From: Gammaproteobacteria bacterium
Lineage (GTDB): Bacteria; Pseudomonadota; Gammaproteobacteria; Chromatiales; Chromatiaceae
Length of the DNA: 8,630 nt
NCBI GenBank assembly: GCA_029287695.1
Contig: JARFQQ010000226.1
Coordinates: 1 to 8,630, forward strand
Direction: 5' to 3'
Shown here: positions 1-5,119 of the stretch, in pieces
Layout: the number at the start of each line of letters is the position of its first letter
How positions within the stretch are numbered: the stretch's first letter is position 1
The notes under the pieces: model-generated
The model's database searches: none
What the model was told of the DNA's origin: nothing
The model's input: the letters and a program-made list of their open reading frames with translations, nothing else
Made by a program: the position numbers and the translations under genes

Positions 1-128
1 AACCTGTGCCTCCGACATTGATCATCGTCGGCGAGGTTGTGGAGCTGCACGAGAAACTCTCCTGGTACAAGGCCCCTGCCGGGTCCGAGCAGGGCGCCAC
101 AAACGAGCCTCCGTCGCCATCGGCCTGA
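1..128 (+). CDS. cysG: C-terminal end of uroporphyrinogen-III C-methyltransferase / siroheme synthase (partial)
   Basis: The window opens inside a gene. Reading from base 3, 41 codons run to a TGA at 126-128. They contain PTLIIVGEVVELHEKLSWY, which matches the conserved end of the SAM-dependent uroporphyrinogen-III C-methyltransferase domain (usual form P-A-L-I-I-V-G-E-V-V-x-L-x-x-K-L-x-W). That domain methylates uroporphyrinogen III to precorrin-2 on the way to siroheme or cobalamin, in the cytoplasm. After the conserved Trp-Tyr there is a tail of about 19 residues rich in Pro, Ser and Glu, common as a disordered end. Only the end is present, so I cannot tell the trifunctional CysG from the single-domain CobA/SUMT; CysG is the commoner form in gammaproteobacteria. 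It converges with grxD. Confidence 0.82.
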   Translation, partial: PVPPTLIIVGEVVELHEKLSWYKAPAGSEQGATNEPPSPSA

Positions 129-180
129 TCGGGCAGATGCCTGCAGAGCCGGCTGTCAATCAGTACAGGGCGTTCGTGCA

Positions 181-207
181 AAGAAAAAGGCGATCAAGCG
201 ATCGCCT
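181..207 (-). terminator. Rho-independent terminator of grxD
   Basis: On the minus strand, a perfect 8-bp stem (AGGCGATC paired with GATCGCCT, 188-207) with a GCTT loop is followed by TTTTCTTT (complement of 181-187). It lies 25 bases past the grxD stop. The plus-strand side has no T-run, so it serves grxD rather than the convergent methyltransferase gene. Confidence 0.8.
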
Positions 208-231
208 CTGGTCTCTCGGGAGGGAGAATAT

Positions 232-573
232 TCAGGCCTCGCTCCCCTCCTCTTCCCAGTTGGCCGCCGCCTCCTCGGCCATCTTCTTGAGTTCACCGCT
301 GGCATGCAGTTCAAGCGTGATGTCGCAACCGCCGACGAGCTCCTGATTGATGTACAGCTGCGGGAAGGTCGGCCAGTCTGCAAAACGTGGCAGATTTTCG
401 AAAATTTCCGGATCGGCCAGTACATTCACGTAAGCAAACTTGACCCCACAATCCTGCAGTGCAGCAGCCGTACGCGAGGAGAATCCGCACTGGGGGAACT
501 GCGGAGTACCCTTCATATAAAGGATGATGGGATTATCATCTACCTGTTCTTTGATGCGATCGAGTACGTCCAT
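232..573 (-). CDS. grxD: Monothiol CGFS glutaredoxin (Grx4/GrxD family)
   Basis: A 113-residue cytoplasmic protein, the usual length for bacterial single-domain CGFS glutaredoxins. It has a Lys before the active site (KGTP, 21-24), the monothiol site C29-G-F-S32, the cis-proline segment WPTFPQLYI (67-75, Pro71) and the glutathione-binding GGCDI (81-85). Proteins of this family bind a glutathione-ligated [2Fe-2S] cluster, often with a BolA partner, and act in Fe-S cluster carriage and iron sensing rather than as dithiol reductases. The C-terminus is acidic (NWEEEG). The ATG at 571-573 has a good upstream Shine-Dalgarno, AGAAGG, about 9 bases away. It lies 170 bases downstream of the CDGSH-Rieske-ThDP fusion gene on the same strand, with a hairpin and a possible own promoter between them. 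Confidence 0.97.
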   Translation of the reverse strand: MDVLDRIKEQVDDNPIILYMKGTPQFPQCGFSSRTAAALQDCGVKFAYVNVLADPEIFENLPRFADWPTFPQLYINQELVGGCDITLELHASGELKKMAEEAAANWEEEGSEA

Positions 574-617
574 CTTGCTTACCTTCTAAGTAAATGTGGG
601 GAGTTTTATGGTCCTCT

Positions 618-646
618 AATATGAGGAAAGCGGATCAGGAATTCAA
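618..646 (-). promoter_or_regulatory. grxD: Candidate sigma70 promoter of grxD
   Basis: On the minus strand TTGAAT (641-646) and CATATT (618-623) are separated by exactly 17 bases, each matching 4 of 6 consensus positions. Transcription would begin near 611, leaving a leader of about 38 bases that holds the AGAAGG ribosome site. I looked for an IscR type-1 site and saw none. Pattern match only. Confidence 0.35.
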
Positions 647-647
647 C

Positions 648-691
648 CGGAGAGGCAAACGGTTTTTGGCCAATACCCGTTAGCCTCTCCG
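648..691. repeat. Imperfect inverted repeat between the ThDP fusion gene and grxD
   Basis: Two 15-base arms (648-662 and 677-691) are complementary except for one A-A mismatch, around a 14-base loop. There is no T-run on either strand, so it is not a standard intrinsic terminator. It lies 53 bases past the fusion gene stop and just upstream of the possible grxD promoter. It may attenuate read-through or protect the 3' end of the fusion mRNA. Confidence 0.55.
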
Positions 692-743
692 TCAACGTCT
701 TGCTGCAGGGATTATCGCCACGGCCAGCCGGCGCTGCAGCGAT

Positions 744-2984
744 TCACAAGAGGCTGTTGTCCGACAGGATGTCGACCAGGGAGGCTCCTTCATGCGCCAG
801 CGCCTTCTCGAGTGCAGGCGCAAGCTCGTCGCGACTCGTCACGCGCAGACCCAGACCACCACAGCTGTCTGCATAAGAAGCAAAATCGGGATTTCGCAAC
901 GTCGTCTGCCAGACCTCCCGGTTCTCGCCGCGCTGCTCCTTGGAAATTTTTCCAAGCTCGCTGTTGTTGAGCAGGATATGGGTAATATCCATGCCGTAGT
1001 GGACGGCCGTCGTGAACTCAGCCATGTATTGCGCCAGGCCACCATCACCGCTGATGGCGATCACCTTGCGCCCGCGGTAAGCCTCGAAGTCCTCGGTTGC
1101 ACACCAGGCACCGAGCGCCGCAGGCAGTGCAAAGCCAATTGAACCCAGATAGCCCGACATGAGTATCCTTTGCCGCCGGCACTCGAAATAGCGGCCGAAG
1201 GAGTAGGTGTTGTTACCCACATCGACTGCAATCACGGCATCTTCGGGACAAAGCCGGGACAGCACCTCGAAAATCCAGGCCGAAGCAAGGCCCTTGCCAT
1301 TATCACGCGCTGCCCGGCGCTGCTTCTCCTCGCGCCAGATTTTCCAGCGCCCGGCGACCTGCTCGCGCGCATCTCCGCGTGGCTTTAAATCGCCGAGGTC
1401 GGCATTCAGCCGCTCGGCTGTCACACCGATTTCTCCCCAGACAGGAATATCGACGGGGTGAAATTTCCCGAGCGTCATGCGGTCGAAGTCCACCTGGATG
1501 ATGGATTTCTTCGCTGTGATGCCAGTATGGTTCGAAAAGGAGGCACCGAAAACGACCAGCAGATCCGACTCGTTCATGACCCAGCTTGCGACCGGGGTAC
1601 CGCTTCTTCCGAGCACACCGGCTGCCAGCGGATGATGATCCGGTATCTGTCCCTTTGCCTTGAAGGTCGTGAGAACAGGCGCATCGATGGTTTCAGCAAG
1701 AGCAATGACGGCGTCCATACTCCCGCGTGCGCCATAGCCCGCGACAATGGCCGGGCGTTGCGCCTTGCGGATGCGTTCCAGCACCTTCCCGATGACATCC
1801 TCGTCAGGGTGAATGACCTCGGAACCGATGCGCCCATCCGGACCTGAGGCTGCGGCACTCTCGGCGACGGCAATGTTCTGGACCTCGTCGGGAAAAATCA
1901 GGTGGGCCACGTCACGCTGTACCGTGGCATTCTTCAGCGCCAGCGTCATGAGCTCTTCATGTCTGCTGTTTGGCAGCACCGTCTGACTGAACGCTGCCAC
2001 GGGCGCAAAGGCATCGGCAAGATCGATTTCCTGGAATGCCCCGGGCCCGAAGACCTGTGTATTGACCTGCCCGGTTAATGCCAGCAGGGGCGCTCTGTCC
2101 ACTTTGGCATCCCAGAGCCCTGTCATGAGGTTGGTGGCTCCCGGGCCTGCGATCGACATGCAGGCGGCCGGCATGCCGCTGAGCTTCGCATAGCCCGAAC
2201 AGGCGAAGGAAGCAGCCCCCTCGTGGCGAATACCGATATAGGTCATGCTGCCCTTCTCCTCCTCGACGCGAAAAGCATCGGCCAGGCCAAGATTGGAGTG
2301 GCCGACCATGCCGAAGACCCGTTTAACCCCCCAGTTGACCATCGTCTCGGCCATGAGATTCGCCACAGTACGTTTGCTCTCTTTCTCTTCCCTTACCTGG
2401 ACGTAGACGCCGTCATCGCGCTCCTCGACGGGATGGGTCGGTACACCGTCATCATGGGAACCGGGGGACTTTCCGGTCAGGGGGTGGAAGTCCCAGCCAT
2501 GCCAGGGACAGCGAAGCCAGCACTCCTCGTTCTCGTGGTCACATTCAATCGAACCTTCGCCGAGTGGACCGCCCTGGTGCGGACAGGCATTGCTCAGGGC
2601 AGCATACTCGCTGTTGAAACGAACCAGTGCGATGGTTGCGCTTCCAGCCTGCACCGTGCGGATTTCCTTTTCCTGCATTTCACCGGCTCCGGCAACCTTG
2701 TACCAGACACGCTTCATACCCTCTGAAGCATCGAGCTCTTCCTCTGTAATCTTCTTGTGGCTTCCATCGCACAGTGGCGGGGTCTGCGTGCGCTTGCACT
2801 GGCAGAAGAAATACTTGCCGTCTTTTTCAGCGGTCCACTCTTGCGGCGTGAAATCTGTCCCGGCATGGGAACCGTCACAAAGTGGCTGATTCTTCGATCG
2901 ACCACAAGTACACCAGTAAACAGTCTCACCCTCCTTGAGCTCGAGCGGCGCGGGCGTTTTCGCAGGAATTCTGGCTTCTGACAT
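744..2984 (-). CDS. Fusion protein: two CDGSH Fe-S motifs + Rieske [2Fe-2S] domain + ThDP-dependent pyruvate oxidase/acetolactate synthase-like enzyme
   Basis: A 746-residue protein (counted from the ATG at 2982-2984) with four modules in one uninterrupted frame. CDGSH motif 1 has C25-x-C27-x2-S30-x3-P34-x-C36-D-G-S-H40; motif 2 has C61-x-C63-x2-T66-x3-P70-x-C72-D-G-S-H76. Both match the family pattern, with three Cys and one His as [2Fe-2S] ligands. The Rieske domain (about 93-198) has C134-P-H136 and C159-P-W-H162, the two-Cys, two-His ligand set. Residues 205-746 are a full ThDP enzyme: N-terminal domain with RHEG (catalytic Glu255), a central domain (about 396-530), and the cofactor motif GDG (646-648), 24 residues, then N673-N674. 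The closest known layout is PoxB/pyruvate oxidase, but the PoxB membrane-binding tail is absent: the protein stops soon after LVDIL. NNSELGK after the cofactor motif differs from PoxB (NNSVLGF), so the substrate may not be pyruvate. No signal peptide; cytoplasmic. Upstream TTG (3026) and ATG (3023) codons are possible starts, but they add an unconserved-looking stretch and lie at or before a candidate -10 box. No strong Shine-Dalgarno precedes any of them. Reaction and electron partner are unknown. Confidence 0.93.
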   Translation of the reverse strand: MSEARIPAKTPAPLELKEGETVYWCTCGRSKNQPLCDGSHAGTDFTPQEWTAEKDGKYFFCQCKRTQTPPLCDGSHKKITEEELDASEGMKRVWYKVAGAGEMQEKEIRTVQAGSATIALVRFNSEYAALSNACPHQGGPLGEGSIECDHENEECWLRCPWHGWDFHPLTGKSPGSHDDGVPTHPVEERDDGVYVQVREEKESKRTVANLMAETMVNWGVKRVFGMVGHSNLGLADAFRVEEEKGSMTYIGIRHEGAASFACSGYAKLSGMPAACMSIAGPGATNLMTGLWDAKVDRAPLLALTGQVNTQVFGPGAFQEIDLADAFAPVAAFSQTVLPNSRHEELMTLALKNATVQRDVAHLIFPDEVQNIAVAESAAASGPDGRIGSEVIHPDEDVIGKVLERIRKAQRPAIVAGYGARGSMDAVIALAETIDAPVLTTFKAKGQIPDHHPLAAGVLGRSGTPVASWVMNESDLLVVFGASFSNHTGITAKKSIIQVDFDRMTLGKFHPVDIPVWGEIGVTAERLNADLGDLKPRGDAREQVAGRWKIWREEKQRRAARDNGKGLASAWIFEVLSRLCPEDAVIAVDVGNNTYSFGRYFECRRQRILMSGYLGSIGFALPAALGAWCATEDFEAYRGRKVIAISGDGGLAQYMAEFTTAVHYGMDITHILLNNSELGKISKEQRGENREVWQTTLRNPDFASYADSCGGLGLRVTSRDELAPALEKALAHEGASLVDILSDNSLL

Positions 2985-3345
2985 GATGCTGTTTCTGCAG
3001 GTTGAGTTCCCTCTCTTATACATCAAGCTGTGGACGAGTTCACATCCGGGAGACCGGGGTTTGGACGGGATTCATTAAATAGTCATAAAAAGTGGTTTAA
3101 ATCGCCGCTGAAAGTGATTGCTTTTCTTCCCTGAATAGGGTGAGATTGCATGCATCTGCTGGTTGATTTGCTTTTCATGGCACTACGGACAGTTCTGCGG
3201 TTTCTCTCTCCGGGTTTTCGTACAGTCACTTTCTGCAGTTCCCGAAGAATGCACATAACCCGACAGATACTGCTATCGGACCGTTGCGTCAGGTTCGCCG
3301 GCAGTCGACAAATGACGCAGTGTTTTTATGTACGAGAAAAGTTTG
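2985..3345. other. Divergent intergenic region between the ThDP fusion gene and the RRM gene
   Basis: No convincing gene in 361 bases; the open frames crossing it have no recognisable protein content. The part at 3060-3125 is clearly more AT-rich than its surroundings and probably carries promoters. A near-direct repeat is present: TGATTGCTTTTC at 3115-3126 and TGATTTGCTTTTC at 3164-3176. On the plus strand TTGGAC, 17 bases, CATAAA (starting near 3061) is a weak promoter match; if used, the RRM mRNA would have a leader of roughly 250 bases. I found no recognisable riboswitch or strong hairpin in it. Confidence 0.5.
3015..3043 (-). promoter_or_regulatory. Candidate promoter of the CDGSH-Rieske-ThDP gene
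   Basis: On the minus strand TATAAG (3015-3020, 5 of 6 to the -10 consensus) lies 17 bases after GTGAAC (3038-3043, only 3 of 6 to the -35). Transcription would start near 3008, about 24 bases before the ATG at 2984. If real, it excludes the upstream TTG and ATG codons as starts. The weak -35 might mean an activator is needed. Confidence 0.33.
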
Positions 3346-3612
3346 ATGAATATTTACGTTGGCAACCTGCCATACAGTGTCAGAGACGATGACCTTCAAA
3401 ACATGTTCGCACCGCACGGGGAAGTCTCCTCTGCACGCGTCATCATGGATCGCGAAAGCGGCCGCTCCAAGGGCTTCGGCTTTGTCGAAATGCCTAACAG
3501 CGACGAGGCTCAAGCAGCCATCGATGCACTCAACGACAGTGACGCCGAAGGCCGCAGCCTGCGCGTCAATGAGGCACGCCCGCGCGAGGATCGTCCCCGC
3601 CGCTCATTCTGA
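3346..3612 (+). CDS. Small single-RRM RNA-binding protein
   Basis: An 88-residue protein that is almost entirely one RNA recognition motif. RNP2 is IYVGNL (3-8) and RNP1 is KGFGFVEM (42-49); the aromatic residues Tyr4, Phe44 and Phe46 are those that stack on RNA bases in the family. The end is short and basic (RPREDRPRRSF) and lacks the long Gly-rich tail of some cyanobacterial Rbp proteins. Such small RRM proteins occur in many proteobacteria and cyanobacteria, and some are cold- or stress-induced; the targets of this one are unknown. I chose the ATG at 3346 because family members open with MNIYVGNLPYS; an in-frame ATG at 3328 would add six residues (MYEKSL). The ribosome site is weak (GAGAAAAG upstream of 3346). 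It is divergent from the fusion gene and separated from the next gene by a strong hairpin. Confidence 0.93.
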   Translation: MNIYVGNLPYSVRDDDLQNMFAPHGEVSSARVIMDRESGRSKGFGFVEMPNSDEAQAAIDALNDSDAEGRSLRVNEARPREDRPRRSF

Positions 3613-3642
3613 GCCTGCCTGGCTGCGTGACAGCCTCGTGAC

Positions 3643-3672
3643 GGAAGCCCGGGCAAGGTAGCCCGGGCTTCC
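3643..3672 (+). terminator. Strong GC hairpin after the RRM gene, probable terminator
   Basis: A perfect 12-bp stem (GGAAGCCCGGGC, 3643-3654, with its complement 3661-3672) closes a 6-base AAGGTA loop 30 bases after the RRM stop and 28 bases before the next start. It lacks a T-run on either strand, so it may end transcription inefficiently, help Rho-dependent ending, or protect the 3' end of the RRM mRNA. Confidence 0.5.
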
Positions 3673-3700
3673 ATCCACACCTCCATCTGCTTCCGATACC

Positions 3701-4444
3701 ATGCAGTACGGCATTCTCGTCATCGGCGATGAAATCCTCAGCGGCAGACGCAGGGATCGTCATCTCGAAAAGGCAATCGAGTTGCTGGCAGTGCGTGGCG
3801 AGCGCCTCTCCTGGGCGCAGTACATCGGTGATGATCCAGCCCTGATCGAGTCGCGTCTGCGCGATTCCATGCAAAGCGACACCATCGTCTTCAGTTTCGG
3901 GGGTATCGGTGCAACACCGGATGACCTGACGCGCCAGTGCGCCGCCAGTGCCGCCGGCACCACACTCAAGCGGCATCCGGAAGCCAGGTCTATCATCGAA
4001 GAGAAATTCGGCGAGGAGGCGTATCCCAAGCGCATTCTCATGGCTGACCTCCCCGAAGGCTGCGACCTGATTCCGAACCCCTACAACAGGATTCCCGGCT
4101 TTTCGATCGGCAACCATCACTTCCTGCCCGGCTTCCCGGTCATGGCCCACCCGATGATGGCCTGGGTACTGGATAACCACTACCCCGTCACCAGCGGGAA
4201 CAATTACATCGAGCGTGAAATCTACGTGCACGATGTGCCGGAGAGTGAACTCATCGATCTCATGCAGGAGATCATCGATGCCCACCCCGAAACAAGACTT
4301 TTCAGCCTGCCCCTGCACTCCGACGAGGGCATTCGCAAGATCGAGCTCGGTCTCAAAGGAGAACTGGCCTGCGTCGAAGCCGCTATGCAGGAATTGCTCA
4401 ACGCACTGCAGAGCCTTGGAATGCGCTGGACGAACGAGCGCTGA
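3701..4444 (+). CDS. Stand-alone CinA N-terminal / MoCF (molybdopterin-binding) domain protein
   Basis: A 247-residue cytoplasmic protein. The MoaB/Mog-like fold (MoCF_biosynth) is shown by IGDEILSGR (8-16), FSFGGIGATPDD (64-75), IPNP (124-127) and LPGFPVM (142-148), the positions that in relatives form the molybdopterin- or nucleotide-binding pocket. Databases usually call this competence/damage-inducible protein A. The C-terminal nicotinamide-mononucleotide deamidase domain of full CinA is missing; residues after about 165 form a smaller extra domain. The TPDD form of the loop (THDD in CinA) is, from memory, normal in this beta/gammaproteobacterial subfamily. The true substrate is not established. 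The ATG at 3701 puts the GDE motif near residue 9 as in the family, but no Shine-Dalgarno is visible. It converges with nudL, leaving 10 bases between stops. Confidence 0.88.
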   Translation: MQYGILVIGDEILSGRRRDRHLEKAIELLAVRGERLSWAQYIGDDPALIESRLRDSMQSDTIVFSFGGIGATPDDLTRQCAASAAGTTLKRHPEARSIIEEKFGEEAYPKRILMADLPEGCDLIPNPYNRIPGFSIGNHHFLPGFPVMAHPMMAWVLDNHYPVTSGNNYIEREIYVHDVPESELIDLMQEIIDAHPETRLFSLPLHSDEGIRKIELGLKGELACVEAAMQELLNALQSLGMRWTNER

Positions 4445-4454
4445 ATCGGGCCTG

Positions 4455-5066
4455 TCAGGAAGCCTGGTAGTTCCGGAGCTGCTCGATGAAACTGATGGTC
4501 ATTCGCGCCGTTGCCCCCCAGAGTAACTCACCTTCGTAACGCCTGAAGAAGGCAACCGGGACAGGTTGTGCATACCCCTCGATACGGCGATGCGTGATCT
4601 CGACGTTGCGCGGATCGGCAAGCCATCTCACCGGAACAGTGAACACGGACGCAACCTCGGAGGGATTCGGCCTGAGTGGATAGGGCCAGGGAATCACACC
4701 CACAACCGGCATGATGCTGAAACGCGAAATACTGTGATGCCTCCCGAGACATCCCAGCACATCGACATCCACGGGCTCGATACCGACCTCCTCCCACGCT
4801 TCACGCAGGGCCGTTTGCTGCAGGTTCGCGTCTTCATCCTCCCGCTTGCCGCCAGCGAAAGCGACCTGGCCACTATGGTCATCATGCACTGACTCGGGTC
4901 GGCGAATGTACAGGAGATGCCATGCATCCTGCTTGCGCAGAAGCGGCATGAGCACACCCGCCTCGCGCGCAGCGACCTGTCCCTCGAATGGTATGTCACG
5001 GGTTGGCGGAGTCTCTGTGCGGAGCCTCTCGCTGATGTCGGCAGTCGTAAGGCGGTCGAGGTTCAT
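4455..5066 (-). CDS. nudL: Nudix hydrolase, CoA pyrophosphatase type (NudL/YeaB family)
   Basis: A 203-residue Nudix protein. The CoA-type signature HSGQVAFAGGKREDED (64-79) leads into the Nudix helix R88-E-x2-E92-E93-x-G95, whose Glu residues bind the catalytic metal. The run from GG to RE is one residue longer than in the general Nudix box, and Asp79 stands where Glu is usual; both are, from memory, typical of the CoA-cleaving subfamily. FAGG replaces the common FPGG. Family members cleave CoA and its derivatives to 3',5'-ADP and 4'-phosphopantetheine in the cytoplasm; the exact substrate here is not proved. The start is well fixed: an in-frame stop (5067-5069) lies immediately before the ATG. 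No clear Shine-Dalgarno is seen. It lies 53 bases downstream of the asnO-like gene and is probably cotranscribed with it. Confidence 0.92.
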   Translation of the reverse strand: MNLDRLTTADISERLRTETPPTRDIPFEGQVAAREAGVLMPLLRKQDAWHLLYIRRPESVHDDHSGQVAFAGGKREDEDANLQQTALREAWEEVGIEPVDVDVLGCLGRHHSISRFSIMPVVGVIPWPYPLRPNPSEVASVFTVPVRWLADPRNVEITHRRIEGYAQPVPVAFFRRYEGELLWGATARMTISFIEQLRNYQAS

Positions 5067-5119
5067 TCAGCTGCGAATCATGGCCGGAACCCCGGCGAAA
5101 CCTGAAAAGAAGCGCCCAT

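Noticed and set aside
37..624. Plus-strand open frame (195 codons) spanning the methyltransferase end and grxD
   Set aside because: It runs antisense through the CGFS glutaredoxin and its terminator, and its sequence has no coherent protein character.
2985..3026. Upstream TTG (3026) or ATG (3023) as the start of the fusion protein
   Set aside because: The 13-14 extra residues look unconserved, no ribosome site precedes them, and a candidate -10 box at 3015-3020 lies next to them. The ATG at 2984 is preferred but not proved.
3150..3392. Plus-strand open frame (80 codons) before the RRM gene
   Set aside because: It overlaps the RRM start in another frame, has no ribosome site and shows no domain.
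3890..3925. GGIGATPDD in the CinA-like protein as a damaged version of the CinA loop
   Set aside because: From memory this form is normal in the stand-alone beta/gammaproteobacterial subfamily, so it is not evidence of lost function.
3566..4318. Minus-strand open frame (250 codons) opposite the CinA-like gene
   Set aside because: The plus-strand frame carries the MoCF motifs; the opposite frame has no recognisable domain.
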